This document shows positions 28,474 to 38,001 of a DNA stretch of 64,000 nucleotides, in pieces. The notes under the pieces were generated by a model. The model saw only the letters and a program-made list of their open reading frames with translations, was not told the origin of the DNA and did not search any database. How positions within the stretch are numbered: the stretch's first letter is position 1; every line of letters begins with the position of its first letter. Origin of the DNA: Chryseobacterium herbae (GTDB lineage Bacteria; Bacteroidota; Bacteroidia; Flavobacteriales; Weeksellaceae); NCBI RefSeq assembly GCF_025154075.1, contig NZ_JAOAMU010000001.1:62001-126000 (forward strand). The letters run 5' to 3'. Made by a program: the position numbers and the translations under genes.

Positions 28474-29538
28474 ATGAGCAAAAAGCACAACTTCAGCGCA
28501 GGGCCATGCATCTTACCTCAGGAGGTATTCGAAAAATCAGCAGAAGCTATTTTAGATTTCAACGGTATTGGATTGTCTCTTCTTGAAATTTCGCACAGAA
28601 GCAAGGATTTTGTTGCTGTAATGGACGAAGCGCGTGCCATTGTGAAAAGACTGATGAACCTTGGTGATGATTATGAAGTACTTTATTTAGGAGGCGGTGC
28701 AAGCCTGCAGTTTGCGATGGTTCCTTACAACCTATTGAAAGTAGGCGGAAAAGCAGCTTACACCGATACGGGAACATGGGCGGCAGGAGCTGTGAAAGAA
28801 GCTAAAAAATTAGGAACAGTGAATGTGGTAGGTTCTTCCAAAGAAGAAAACTATTCTTTCATTCCTAAAAATTATACCGTGGGTTCAGAATATGATTATT
28901 TCCACTGCACATCGAACAATACCATCTATGGAACTCAGATGAAATCTTTCCCGGAAGTTGATACGCTGATGGTTTGCGATATGAGTTCTGATATTTTCTC
29001 AAGACAATTGGATTTTTCTAAATTTGATCTGATTTACGCCGGAGCTCAGAAAAATATGGGACCTGCAGGGGTAACTTTAGTGGTTATCAAAAAAGAAATT
29101 CTTGGAAAAACCGGAAGAGAAAATATGCTGTCTATACTGGATTATTCTCAGCATATTTCAAAAGAATCCATGTATAATACCCCACCTGTTTTCCCTGTTT
29201 ACGCCTCTCTTCTTACGTTACAGTATTTAGAAAAGAATGGCGGTATTGCAGCAGCGGAAGCAAGAAATGAAGCGAAAGCAAAATTGTTATATGATGAGAT
29301 TGACAACAATCCTCTTTTTGAAACGTTCTGTGTAAAAGAAGACCGTTCTCTGATGAATGTTTCTTTCAAACTATTAGACGAGAGCAAAAAAGAAGAATTT
29401 GACAATGCATGGAAAGCTGCGGGAATCAGTGGATTGAACGGACACAGAAGTCTTGGCGGATACAGAGCAAGTTTATACAACGCTTTACCTATTGAAAGTG
29501 TGCAGGTTCTGGTTGATGTGATGAGATCAATTAAATAA
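28474..29538 (+). CDS. serC: Phosphoserine aminotransferase
   Basis: A 354-residue PLP enzyme that converts 3-phosphohydroxypyruvate and glutamate to phosphoserine in serine synthesis (also used for vitamin B6). The start at 28474 gives MSKKHNFSAGPCILP, the typical SerC beginning; an ATG 24 bases upstream adds eight unlikely residues. The PLP lysine lies in YAGAQKNMGPAGV, and the C-terminal GHRSLGGYRASLYNA contains the substrate phosphate-binding arginines. It is followed 124 bp later by serA on the same strand, so two of the three serine-pathway genes are adjacent; no serB is in the window. Confidence 0.97.
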   Translation: MSKKHNFSAGPCILPQEVFEKSAEAILDFNGIGLSLLEISHRSKDFVAVMDEARAIVKRLMNLGDDYEVLYLGGGASLQFAMVPYNLLKVGGKAAYTDTGTWAAGAVKEAKKLGTVNVVGSSKEENYSFIPKNYTVGSEYDYFHCTSNNTIYGTQMKSFPEVDTLMVCDMSSDIFSRQLDFSKFDLIYAGAQKNMGPAGVTLVVIKKEILGKTGRENMLSILDYSQHISKESMYNTPPVFPVYASLLTLQYLEKNGGIAAAEARNEAKAKLLYDEIDNNPLFETFCVKEDRSLMNVSFKLLDESKKEEFDNAWKAAGISGLNGHRSLGGYRASLYNALPIESVQVLVDVMRSIK

Positions 29539-29662
29539 TTTAAGCATAAAAAAATTCAAAGATTGAAAGATGCAGAGCAGTTAATAAAAATTTATTAATT
29601 TGCGCCCCGATTTAATAATGATTAAACATCTGAATTTTTCAATCTTTAAATCTAAATAACAC

Positions 29663-30628
29663 ATGAAAGTTTTAGCAAACGACGGAATCTCAAAAACAGG
29701 AGAACTGGCCCTTACAGAAGCAGGATTTGAAGTCTTGCCCAACAGAGTGGCACAGGATCACGTGATCAATTTCATTAATGAAAACAACGTGGATATTCTT
29801 TTGGTAAGAAGCGCGACGAAAGTAAGACAGGACATGATCGATGCATGCCCCAGCCTAAAGATCATAGGACGCGGAGGTATCGGAATGGATAATATTGACG
29901 TAGATTATGCTAAAAGCAAAGGCATCAAAGTGATCAACACGCCTACAGCATCTTCAAAATCAGTAGCTGAACTTGTTTTCGGACACTTTTTCGCACTGGC
30001 AAGATTCCTTCACGAATCGAACCGGCTGATGCCATTGGAAGGGGAAACTCATTTCAATGCCATGAAAAAGTCGTTCAGCAAAGCATATGAACTTTCAGGA
30101 AAAACACTTGGAGTGATCGGCTTTGGAAGTATAGGTCAGGAAGTGGTAAAAATAGGAATTGCATTAGGGATGAAAATCAAAGTATTGACAAAAAATCCAA
30201 AGACAAAAGTTCTTAGCCTGGACTTTTTCGACGGACAGAGTCTGAATTTTGAGATCACTTCCACCAATGATATGGATGCTTTCCTTAAAGATACCGACTT
30301 CATCAGCATCAATACTCCAAAAACGAATGAATATATCATAGACACGCCTCAGTTTGAAAAAATGAAAGACGGCGTCTACATCGTGAATACTGCAAGAGGC
30401 GGTGTCATCAATGAAGTAACCCTTCTGGATTTCATCGAATCTGAAAAAGTGGCGGGAGCGGCACTGGACGTTTTTGAAAACGAACCAAGTCCGGAACTTC
30501 CTCTGCTGATGAATCCTGCGCTATCCCTTTCTCCTCACGTAGGAGGAAACACAGTGGATGCCCAGGAAAAAATCGGCGCAGAACTTGCAGAACAAATTAT
30601 TAAGCTACAAAAAGAAACCATAAGATAA
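29663..30628 (+). CDS. serA: D-3-phosphoglycerate dehydrogenase, short form without ACT domain
   Basis: A 321-residue NAD-dependent D-2-hydroxyacid dehydrogenase, most likely the first enzyme of serine synthesis because serC lies just upstream. The NAD-binding GVIGFGSIGQEV is at about residues 151-162; the catalytic residues are expected in NTARGGV (Arg), ENEP (Glu) and LSPHVGG (His). It lacks the C-terminal ACT domain that gives serine feedback in the long SerA forms. A DUF1015 gene follows only 3 bases after the stop. Confidence 0.9.
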   Translation: MKVLANDGISKTGELALTEAGFEVLPNRVAQDHVINFINENNVDILLVRSATKVRQDMIDACPSLKIIGRGGIGMDNIDVDYAKSKGIKVINTPTASSKSVAELVFGHFFALARFLHESNRLMPLEGETHFNAMKKSFSKAYELSGKTLGVIGFGSIGQEVVKIGIALGMKIKVLTKNPKTKVLSLDFFDGQSLNFEITSTNDMDAFLKDTDFISINTPKTNEYIIDTPQFEKMKDGVYIVNTARGGVINEVTLLDFIESEKVAGAALDVFENEPSPELPLLMNPALSLSPHVGGNTVDAQEKIGAELAEQIIKLQKETIR

Positions 30629-30631
30629 AAT

Positions 30632-31876
30632 ATGCCTGTTTTTAAACCTTTCCGTGGAATCAGACCTCATAAAGACTTTGAGAGCACTTTCCCTACGCAT
30701 CCGCTGGACAATTTCACCCAAGAGGAGATTGCAGAGAAAGCTCAAGTTGAAAATACTTACATCAACATGATTAAACCCTATGTTGTAAGTAAATCTAAAG
30801 ATATTGACCGGAATTTGAGGAAGATCCGTTCAACGTTTGAAGAACTTCTGGATGAAAAGAAACTGATCCAGGACAGTTCTGCGTACTATCTTTATGAGCA
30901 GATCTACCCCAACAAACAAATTTTCAGAGGCTTGCTTGGATTAGCGAGTATTGAAGATTTCTGGAACGGAAAGATCAAAAGACATGAAAGTACCATTCCA
31001 CAGAAAAAGGAAAAACTGGCTCATTATCTGGAAAAAGTAAGCCTTCAGGCTGAACCGGTACTTCTTACCTATCCTTCGAATTCCAAGATTGAACTTCTGA
31101 TGAATCATGAAGAGAAGAATGTTCCTATTTTCAACCATATCGATTCTATCGGGATCAGACATAAAATATGGAGAATAGACAACCGTCTGAAACTTCAGCA
31201 GTTCAAGGAAGTAATTGATCAGATCGACTCTTTCTACATTGCAGATGGTCACCACAGGATCGGATCTACCGCTCTGAATGCCAAGCATCACAAAGAAAAA
31301 AATAAGAGACACAACGGTACGGAAGCCTATAATTTTGTATACAGTTTCATCGTATCCAACCAATCGATCAAGATCCACGATTACAACAGGATCTTAAGCG
31401 ACCTTAACGGACTTTCCAGTGAAGAGTTCTTAAAAGAACTGGACCAGTATTTCCTGATCCACGAAAAAGGTGAAACATCCTATTTCCCTTCTCAGAAATT
31501 CCATATATCGATGTATCTGGAAGGTAAGTTCTACTCGCTTCATGTGAAGCATGATCTCCGTTCAAGAGAAATGTCGCTGGACAATCTTGACCATCATCTT
31601 TTAGACAAATACATTTTCAAAAATATCCTTAAAATAGAAAATTCAGACAGCTCTGAGAAAATCTCCTATGCAAAAGGAACTTCCAATCTTCAGGGTATTA
31701 ACTATTTAAAGGAGAAAATAGACAGTGGAGAAGGAAAAGTCGGTTTTGGAATCTATCCGGTAAGTTTCAACGATATGATTAAAATTTCAGATCTGAAGCT
31801 GAGCATGCCTCCAAAATGTACATTCATCGAACCAAAATTGATTACAGCACTGTTAATGTACGATATGAAACCTTAA
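30632..31876 (+). CDS. DUF1015 family protein
   Basis: A 414-residue cytoplasmic protein with the DUF1015 signature at the N-terminus (FKPFRGIRPHKDF, then NTYINMIKP) and the central FYIADGHHRIGSTALN. The family often sits beside serA and serC, as here (3 bases after serA), which suggests a link to serine or phosphoglycerate metabolism, but its reaction is not known. The DGHHR motif looks like a metal or phosphate site; this is my reading. Length is normal for the family. Confidence 0.87.
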   Translation: MPVFKPFRGIRPHKDFESTFPTHPLDNFTQEEIAEKAQVENTYINMIKPYVVSKSKDIDRNLRKIRSTFEELLDEKKLIQDSSAYYLYEQIYPNKQIFRGLLGLASIEDFWNGKIKRHESTIPQKKEKLAHYLEKVSLQAEPVLLTYPSNSKIELLMNHEEKNVPIFNHIDSIGIRHKIWRIDNRLKLQQFKEVIDQIDSFYIADGHHRIGSTALNAKHHKEKNKRHNGTEAYNFVYSFIVSNQSIKIHDYNRILSDLNGLSSEEFLKELDQYFLIHEKGETSYFPSQKFHISMYLEGKFYSLHVKHDLRSREMSLDNLDHHLLDKYIFKNILKIENSDSSEKISYAKGTSNLQGINYLKEKIDSGEGKVGFGIYPVSFNDMIKISDLKLSMPPKCTFIEPKLITALLMYDMKP

Positions 31877-31931
31877 TAAATTACTAATTTTTCCCTACTT
31901 TTATAAGCGGAAAAAGAAAGGTAAATAAAAA

Positions 31932-33335
31932 ATGAAAAAAATCTTCATTATACTTCCACTCTTTTTGAGTGGATTTTTATTTTCTCAAAAAAAGCCACAG
32001 AAAAAACCTGTAAAAAAGGTTACTATGGCGAAATTCAACTACCACGATGAATTTAAAAAGATCTCGGATGAGATCATGACCAACGGCGCAGCCTACGAAA
32101 ATCTAGGAGAACTTACCAAAGGAATCGGTCCACGATTCAGTGGAACTTCCGGCTATATAAAAGCGGTGGAATGGGCAGAAAAAAAGCTCAAATCTATCGG
32201 CATTGAAATGATCTGGAGAATGGAAGCTAAAGCTCCGGTCTGGATAAGAGGAAGAGAATCCTTAGAGATAAAAACCGCTAATGGAGAATGGAAAAACATC
32301 AGAATGCTGTCTTTCGGAAATTCTGAAGGAACAGGCGGAAAAGATCTTACGGGGGATATTGTTTTAATCAATTCAACTTCTGAACTTAATGCTATGTCCG
32401 TGGGGCAATTGAAAGGTAAAATAGTTTTCGCTAATCTTCCAATGGATCCAAAGATCATTAATACAAATGATTCTTATCTGGCGACTGCAAAATCCAAATT
32501 AATTTCTGCTTCCGTGATTGCAAAAACAGGAGCAAAAGCTTTAATTATAAGATCGTTAACAACAGCAATGGATGATACACCTCATGCCAAAATGGTGTAT
32601 TACGAACCTGATGACAAAGTAAGAATTCCTGCCCTATCCATTGGAGTAAGATCTGCTGACGAATTAGAAAAATTACTGAAAAATCAAAAGATTACCGCCA
32701 AAATAAATATGACTGCACAGTCAAAAGGCGACACTACTAATCCCAATATTATTGCTGAAATCCAAGGTAAAAAGGATGCTAAAGTGATCGTTTTAGGAGC
32801 TCAGTTAGACTCGTGGGATTTTGGGGAAGGCGCTATTGATGACGGAACCGGTATTGCACAGTGCATTGAAGTTTTAAGAACATTCAAAGCGCTTGGTATT
32901 GAAAATAATCATACGATAAGAGTTGTCTTTTATGCCAACAGCGAAAACGGAGGACAAGGACGCGAAATGTATGCAGCATATGTGAAAAAAAGGGATGAAA
33001 AACATGTTTTTGCTTTAGGAACAGATGCGGGAGGATATTCACCAAGAGGATTTTCCTTAGATATGCCGCCACAAAGACGAAAGCAGATTTTCGAATGGAA
33101 AAATTATTTCCTTCCTTACGGGATTTATGATTTTGACCAGACTGAAGCTATTCAAGATATATCCCCACTGAAAAAGCTGGATATTCCTTTGGCTGAACTG
33201 GTCGTAGATACTCAAAGGTACTTCGACTACCATCACTCTGAACAAGATACTTTCGATAAAGTGAACAAAAGAGAACTTCTTTTGGGAGCTGTAGCCATGA
33301 CACAGCTGATTTTTATGATCGATAAAAACTGGTAA
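31932..33335 (+). CDS. M28 peptidase homologue, probably inactive (first of a triplet)
   Basis: A 467-residue exported M28 homologue: signal peptide (residues 1-18), a lysine-rich linker (KKPQKKPVKK), a protease-associated-like insert (about 105-260) and the peptidase core. Two key positions of the active site are changed. The metal-binding His of the GGHLDS motif is Gln291 (GAQLDS), and the catalytic Glu of NEENG is Ser337 (NSENG). Asp293, Asp303/304, Glu338, Asp365 and the late His (YHHSEQDTF) remain. It is therefore predicted to bind metal poorly and not to hydrolyse peptides. Its stop is followed 1 base later by the next M28 gene. Confidence 0.9.
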   Translation: MKKIFIILPLFLSGFLFSQKKPQKKPVKKVTMAKFNYHDEFKKISDEIMTNGAAYENLGELTKGIGPRFSGTSGYIKAVEWAEKKLKSIGIEMIWRMEAKAPVWIRGRESLEIKTANGEWKNIRMLSFGNSEGTGGKDLTGDIVLINSTSELNAMSVGQLKGKIVFANLPMDPKIINTNDSYLATAKSKLISASVIAKTGAKALIIRSLTTAMDDTPHAKMVYYEPDDKVRIPALSIGVRSADELEKLLKNQKITAKINMTAQSKGDTTNPNIIAEIQGKKDAKVIVLGAQLDSWDFGEGAIDDGTGIAQCIEVLRTFKALGIENNHTIRVVFYANSENGGQGREMYAAYVKKRDEKHVFALGTDAGGYSPRGFSLDMPPQRRKQIFEWKNYFLPYGIYDFDQTEAIQDISPLKKLDIPLAELVVDTQRYFDYHHSEQDTFDKVNKRELLLGAVAMTQLIFMIDKNW

Positions 33336-33336
33336 T

Positions 33337-34695
33337 ATGAAAAAGATCGTCATCCTTTCCTTTTTATTAGCAGGAATGACTGTTTTCGGACAGTCTAAAG
33401 AAGATTCCATCCAGTTCAGTACCATCTCTACGGAAATTCTGAACAACGGAAAAGGCTATACCGAATTAAAAGACCTTACCAAAAACATTGGAAACCGTCT
33501 GAGCGGAACCGAAGCTTATGAAAAATCGGTGAAATGGGCAGAACAAAAACTACGTGATGCCGGAGCTGATAAAGTATGGCTTCAGGAAGTGATGATTCCG
33601 GTTTGGGTCAGAGGAAAAGAATCTCTGCAAATCAAAACGGCAGATGGAACATGGAAGAAACTGAAAATGCTTTCACTGGGAAATTCTGAAGGGACAGACG
33701 GAAAAGATGTATCGGGCGAAATTATTATGGTGAGATCTTTAGAGGAATATGACAAGCTTCCTGCATCTCAAGTAAAGGATAAGATCGTATTCTTTAACTA
33801 CCCTTTTAATCAGTCACATGTACAGACTTTTATTTCTTATAGAGAAGCCTCAGCTTACCGACGTTCTGCAGCGAATTTAACGGCTCAGAAAGGTGGAAAG
33901 TTTGCTATCATCAGGTCTTTATCTTCAGCATTTGACGATGTTCCCCATACGGGTAATATGCGGTATGATGATAATATTTCCAAGGTACCGGCCGTGACTA
34001 TCGGAAACACAACAGCAGATGAGCTGGAACTATTATTAAAAAATAAAAAAATTACGGCAAAACTCAACTCCAACTGTGGGATGAAGGGTGAGAAGCTCTC
34101 CCACTCTGTTATTGGCGAAATAACCGGTAAAAAAGACCAGAGCGTTATCGTGGTCGGAGGACACCTGGATTCCTGGGATGTAGGTGAAGGAGCGCATGAC
34201 GACGGTGCGGGCATTGTGCAGAGCATTGAGGTTTTAAGAACATTTAAGAAATTAGGAATACAAAATAACCATACCATCAGAGCGGTCTGTTTTGCAAACG
34301 AAGAAAACGGAACGAAAGGTGGAAAGCAATATGGAAAAACAGCGAAGGAAAGTAATGAGAAGCATCTTTTTGCAATAGAATCCGATGCAGGAGGTTTTTC
34401 TCCAAGAGGAATTTCCCTGGAAATGGATGACAACAACAGAAAACAGATCCAAAGCTGGGTCAATCTGTTCCTGCCTTACGGAGTCTACAACTTTGAAGGA
34501 AAATATTCAGGTTCAGATATTGCTCCGCTGCATGAAATGGGAGTTCCAACGGCAGAACTCGTTCCTGATCCTCAGCGTTATTTTGACATTCACCATACAG
34601 AAGAAGACACCTTTGAAAAAGTCAACCGCAGAGAACTCCTTCTGGGCGCAGCGGTAATGACTCAACTTATTTATATGATCGATAAAAACTGGTAA
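33337..34695 (+). CDS. M28 family zinc peptidase, secreted (second of a triplet)
   Basis: A 452-residue exported peptidase with signal peptide (to about residue 19), an insert domain (about 95-255) and a complete M28 site: GGHLDS (His276, Asp278), GAHDDGAG (Asp288), NEENG (Glu322 base, Glu323 ligand), ESDAGG (Asp350) and DIHHTEEDTF (His). It begins 1 base after the first copy and ends 3 bases before the third, so the three are one operon. Protein sequence is very close to the third copy, and a run of more than 40 identical bases (near 34080-34130 versus 35440-35490) suggests recent exchange between them. Confidence 0.93.
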   Translation: MKKIVILSFLLAGMTVFGQSKEDSIQFSTISTEILNNGKGYTELKDLTKNIGNRLSGTEAYEKSVKWAEQKLRDAGADKVWLQEVMIPVWVRGKESLQIKTADGTWKKLKMLSLGNSEGTDGKDVSGEIIMVRSLEEYDKLPASQVKDKIVFFNYPFNQSHVQTFISYREASAYRRSAANLTAQKGGKFAIIRSLSSAFDDVPHTGNMRYDDNISKVPAVTIGNTTADELELLLKNKKITAKLNSNCGMKGEKLSHSVIGEITGKKDQSVIVVGGHLDSWDVGEGAHDDGAGIVQSIEVLRTFKKLGIQNNHTIRAVCFANEENGTKGGKQYGKTAKESNEKHLFAIESDAGGFSPRGISLEMDDNNRKQIQSWVNLFLPYGVYNFEGKYSGSDIAPLHEMGVPTAELVPDPQRYFDIHHTEEDTFEKVNRRELLLGAAVMTQLIYMIDKNW

Positions 34696-34698
34696 ACT

Positions 34699-36057
34699 AT
34701 GAAAAAGATAATTGGCACTTCATTATTATTTTTAGGAATGGCTGCTTTTGGCCAGTCTAAAGAAGATTCGATACAATTCAGTAAAATTTCTACGGAAATT
34801 CTGAACAACGGAAAAGGTTATACTGAATTAAAAGATCTTACCAAAAGCATAGGTCACCGTCTAAGTGGTTCTGCAGCGTATGATAAAGCCGTAAAATGGG
34901 CAGAACAGAAGCTTCGCGATGCCGGAGCCGACAAGGTATGGCTTCAGGAAGTGATGGTTCCGGTATGGACCAGAGGAAAGGAATCCCTGCAAATTAAAAC
35001 AGCAGACGGAAAATGGAAAAACCTGAAGATGCTTTCATTGGGAAATTCTGAAGGTACAGGCGGAAAAGATGTTTCCGGTGAGATCATCATCGTGAAATCT
35101 ATGGAGGAATATGACAAGCTTTCAGCAGATCAAGTAAAGGATAAGATTGTGTTCTTTAACTATGCTTTCAATCAATCTTTTGTGGAAACATTCAGAGGTT
35201 ATGGCGATGCTGCAAAATATAGGGTAACTGCTGCTTCATTAACCGCTAAAAAAGGTGGAAAGTTTGCCATCGTAAGATCTTTGTCTTCAGCCTTTGACGA
35301 TGTTCCGCATACCGGAGCGATGCGCTATGAGGATAAAGTTTTAAAGATTCCGGCTATAGCCATCGGAAGTACTACGGCAGACGAACTTGAAACGCTTTTA
35401 AAAACGCAGAAAATTACCGCAAAATTAAACTCAAACTGTGGAATGAAGGGTGAGAAGCTCTCCCACTCTGTTATTGGCGAAATAACGGGTAAAAAAGACC
35501 AAAGCGTCATTGTAGTCGGAGGACATCTGGATTCCTGGGATGTAGGCGAAGGAGCACACGATGACGGTGCCGGAATTGTTCAGAGCATTGAAGTTTTGAG
35601 AACGTTTAAAAAATTAGGCCTTCAAAATAATCATACCATCAGAGTCGTTTGTTTCGCTAATGAAGAAAATGGCGTAAAAGGCGGTATCCAATACGGAAAA
35701 ACAGTAAAAGAAAAGAACGAGAAACATATTTTTGCCCTGGAATCTGATGCCGGAGGTTTTGCTCCGAGAGGTATTGCTTTGGAAATGGATGATCAAAAAA
35801 GAAATCAGATCAAAAGCTGGACTGGCTTGTTCCTGCCTTATGGTGTTTACAATTTTGAAGGCAAATATTCGGGAACGGATATTTACCCGCTTCACGATAT
35901 GGGAGTTCCTACCGCTGAATTAGTTCCGGATTCCCAGAGGTATTTCGATATCCATCATACGGAAGAGGATACTTTTGAAAAAGTGAACAGAAGAGAGCTT
36001 CTTTTGGGCGCTACGGCTATGACGCAGATGGTTTATATGATTGATAAGAACTGGTAG
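34699..36057 (+). CDS. M28 family zinc peptidase, secreted (third of a triplet)
   Basis: A 452-residue peptidase of the same length and layout as the second copy, with all metal and catalytic motifs intact (GGHLDSWDVGEGAHDDGAG, NEENGVKGG, ESDAGG, IHHTEEDTF). Differences from the second copy cluster in the insert domain (about residues 125-245), which in this family borders the active-site cleft, so the two may prefer different peptides; this is inference. It ends the operon; a long-looped hairpin with a T tract follows at 36105. Confidence 0.93.
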   Translation: MKKIIGTSLLFLGMAAFGQSKEDSIQFSKISTEILNNGKGYTELKDLTKSIGHRLSGSAAYDKAVKWAEQKLRDAGADKVWLQEVMVPVWTRGKESLQIKTADGKWKNLKMLSLGNSEGTGGKDVSGEIIIVKSMEEYDKLSADQVKDKIVFFNYAFNQSFVETFRGYGDAAKYRVTAASLTAKKGGKFAIVRSLSSAFDDVPHTGAMRYEDKVLKIPAIAIGSTTADELETLLKTQKITAKLNSNCGMKGEKLSHSVIGEITGKKDQSVIVVGGHLDSWDVGEGAHDDGAGIVQSIEVLRTFKKLGLQNNHTIRVVCFANEENGVKGGIQYGKTVKEKNEKHIFALESDAGGFAPRGIALEMDDQKRNQIKSWTGLFLPYGVYNFEGKYSGTDIYPLHDMGVPTAELVPDSQRYFDIHHTEEDTFEKVNRRELLLGATAMTQMVYMIDKNW

Positions 36058-36104
36058 GATTTTACCTTTAAAATACTTTAGCCTTTACAAGTGAAAGATG
36101 TTGT

Positions 36105-36165
36105 CAACAGGTTGATTTTGATGAAGCTAACGTCTTGTCATGATTAACTTGTTGATTTTTTATTT
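36105..36165 (+). terminator. Possible terminator of the M28 operon
   Basis: CAACAGGTTGAT (36105-36116) pairs along all 12 positions (two G-U) with ATTAACTTGTTG (36143-36154), followed by ATTTTTTATTT. The loop is long (26 bases), which lowers confidence. Confidence 0.45.
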
Positions 36166-36221
36166 AATCTGTATGTGAAAAATCTCCCGCAGATTCCTCA
36201 GATCGCGCAGATTTTATTATC

Positions 36222-36334
36222 GTGAATATAAAAATCTTTGATTTTTAAAAGACTTATGTGAACTTTCTATTTTCAAAGCATTCACTTTAAAATAACTAAA
36301 GTGTCAAAAAACTTTTGTGACTTTTGTGGTTAAA
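36222..36334. repeat. Dispersed repeat, family 2, copy 1
   Basis: About 110 bases related to the copy at 38002-38110. Shared blocks are ACTTATGTG(A/T)ACTTTCTAT, ACTAAAGTGT and TTTTGTGACTTTTGTGGTT, in the same order and orientation. Both copies lie just beyond the 3' end of a minus-strand gene. Just upstream, 36181-36212 carries the AATCTCCCGCAGATT / CGCGCAGATT element that also flanks the family-1 repeats. Confidence 0.7.
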
Positions 36335-36359
36335 TAATTTCACAGATTCTACACAGTTG

Positions 36360-36872
36360 TTACTTTTTCAGCTTTTTCATTATTCTTTTGTATTTGAATT
36401 CATAAAGAAAGCTTTTCCAGTAATGCCTTAATCCACCACCAGATTCCCAGTTAATATCAAATTTGTCTCCATCCAAAGAATAACCAGGCTGTGTAATCTT
36501 AGCATGAAGCATCGGCGGATTATCTTTTATTTTTTCATAATAATCAAGCTCCATATTTGATTTTCTGAAATATTGAATTTCGATAATCGTTTCTTTCTGT
36601 AATGCTTTAAAAATGTAAAGATTAATATCATACAGATCCTGATATTCTTTCTTTACTACTTCAATAACAGCATCTAATGGTAACGGCGTTTTATATCGAT
36701 TGATCTTACTTTTCAATTTTCTCCGTTCCCGAAAATCCGCTCCAAATTCACTAAAATCTGAAACGATGAAAGTAAGTTGATGGGATATTTTATTCCAGCA
36801 TTGTTCTTCTGCCAGCTCTATAAGTCTAGCAGCAATACTCTTTATATTTTCTTCTAAACTTTCCGGAGTCAC
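36360..36872 (-). CDS. Hypothetical cytoplasmic protein
   Basis: A 170-residue, Lys- and Glu-rich protein without signal peptide or membrane segment. The N-terminal part is helical (LEENIKSIAARLIELAEEQCW), the C-terminal part has beta-rich stretches (TIIEIQYFRKSNMELDYYE) and ends in KRIMKKLKK. I do not recognise it. It stands alone between repeat-rich gaps, so it could be a recently gained gene such as a solitary immunity-type protein, but nothing in the sequence proves that. Confidence 0.6.
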   Translation of the reverse strand: MTPESLEENIKSIAARLIELAEEQCWNKISHQLTFIVSDFSEFGADFRERRKLKSKINRYKTPLPLDAVIEVVKKEYQDLYDINLYIFKALQKETIIEIQYFRKSNMELDYYEKIKDNPPMLHAKITQPGYSLDGDKFDINWESGGGLRHYWKSFLYEFKYKRIMKKLKK

Positions 36873-37365
36873 TTATTACAGATTTATGCAAACTTAAAGT
36901 TACTTAATCATAAAAACAAGTTGAAATATTCACTTTGGCATGAAATTCGCAAGCTAAATCATTGAAAAAAAATTATTTAAGCACAAACGATGAGAAAAGG
37001 TTTCCGCAGAATATTCAGTTTCCGCTGAGCCGGAATAAGGCTATCATTATTTTTGATATCACCCTTTTTCCTTAGATACCGTATACAACGGAAGAGATAA
37101 TCCCTTTATCAATTCCATTTTTACGATGCAAACTGTGTACGGTGTCAAAGCTCATGAATCCTTTGTCGGGATTCAATACTGCTTTTAAATTAAAATTTTC
37201 TGGGTAACTTAAAGTATACCCTGATGTAAGACAATCAAACGGCCATATGATCATGACCTTAGCCAAGTACAACCATGATCCGTGCGCTATTAATGTATAA
37301 CGGAATAATTCCGGACCGTTCTATGAAAGGACGGAAAACAGATGTATAACCCTTAAAAAGAGATT
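36873..37365. other. Non-coding gap, possible gene remnant
   Basis: No gene I can support. A minus-strand open frame of 66 codons (37072-37272) has a balanced amino-acid content (motifs LTSGYTLSYPENFNLKAV and NPDKGFMSFDT) and higher G+C than the surrounding DNA, so it may be the remains of a gene, but it has no recognised relatives and no obvious start signal. Confidence 0.3.
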
Positions 37366-37629
37366 ATGATGAGAGATTTTTTTGAAATGATTTTTAAGAG
37401 AAATGAAGATGCCGCAAAAATGAATATCTGGAGCCTTATGCTTCTGCTAAGCTTTGCTGTTTTTTCCGTATTGGTATATTTTATATATGCTACAAAACCA
37501 GGTTTTAACAGTTTAATAGTATATGTAACTGCATTTGCAGCTTATCTGGGCTTTGGACTTGTATTTATCAGCTCCCTTACCGGAAAAATGAATTCTTCCC
37601 AAATGAGGAAGAAATCCAGACACGCATAA
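37366..37629 (+). CDS. Small inner-membrane protein, unknown function
   Basis: An 87-residue protein with two membrane helices (about residues 20-40 and 47-68: WSLMLLLSFAVFSVLVYFIY and FNSLIVYVTAFAAYLGFGLV), a charged N-terminus and a basic C-terminal tail. The start is either of two adjacent ATGs. A convincing terminator follows 22 bases after the stop, which supports it as a real gene. No family recognised. Confidence 0.65.
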   Translation: MMRDFFEMIFKRNEDAAKMNIWSLMLLLSFAVFSVLVYFIYATKPGFNSLIVYVTAFAAYLGFGLVFISSLTGKMNSSQMRKKSRHA

Positions 37630-37650
37630 CTTTAATTTCAATTTTACTAG

Positions 37651-37686
37651 AAAGCCGTTCAATGAATTTGAACGGCTTTTTTTATT
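37651..37686 (+). terminator. Terminator after the small membrane protein gene
   Basis: AAAGCCGTTCAA pairs perfectly over 12 bp with TTGAACGGCTTT, followed by a T run. Confidence 0.88.
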
Positions 37687-37755
37687 GATCTGCAGTTTTA
37701 TGATGACTTCTAAGAATATTTAATCTCGCGCAGATTTTCCAGACTGCATTATTTT

Positions 37756-37881
37756 AAACCATTAAGATCAATGAAGATGATAAGGAAAATTAAGAAAAAA
37801 ATCAGCTGATTTTTTTAAGTGATGCCACTTAAAGCAAAGCTTAGCTTAAATGCTCTTAAAAGCTTAAAAAGCTAAATGTTT
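37756..37881. repeat. MITE-like dispersed repeat, family 1, copy A (right end decayed)
   Basis: About 126 bases beginning AAACCATTAAGATCAATG and ending in a decayed form of the complementary end (CTAAATGTTT). Internally it shares, in order, TTAAGAAAAAA, GATTTTTTTAAG, CACTTAAAGC, TTAGCTTAAAT and TCTTAAAA with copies at 43626-43757 (opposite orientation) and 51222-51347. No coding capacity. The remaining gap to 38196 has family 2 and no gene. Confidence 0.8.
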
Positions 37882-38001
37882 CAAGTTGAAAAAGATTGGC
37901 GATTTATATTTTTTTAAGCACAAAAGGCACAAAAGTTTTTACTCTTAAACACTTTAGTTTTAAAAATTTTACCGTCCTGGAAACAATAAGATCACATAAG
38001 T

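Noticed and set aside
33885..34463. 192-codon frame on the minus strand
   Set aside because: It is antisense to the second M28 gene, which has complete family motifs; the reverse frame is Ser/Phe-rich, as expected for an antisense shadow.
37072..37272. 66-codon minus-strand frame as a real gene
   Set aside because: No family match, no signal or start evidence; recorded only as a possible remnant in the gap entry.
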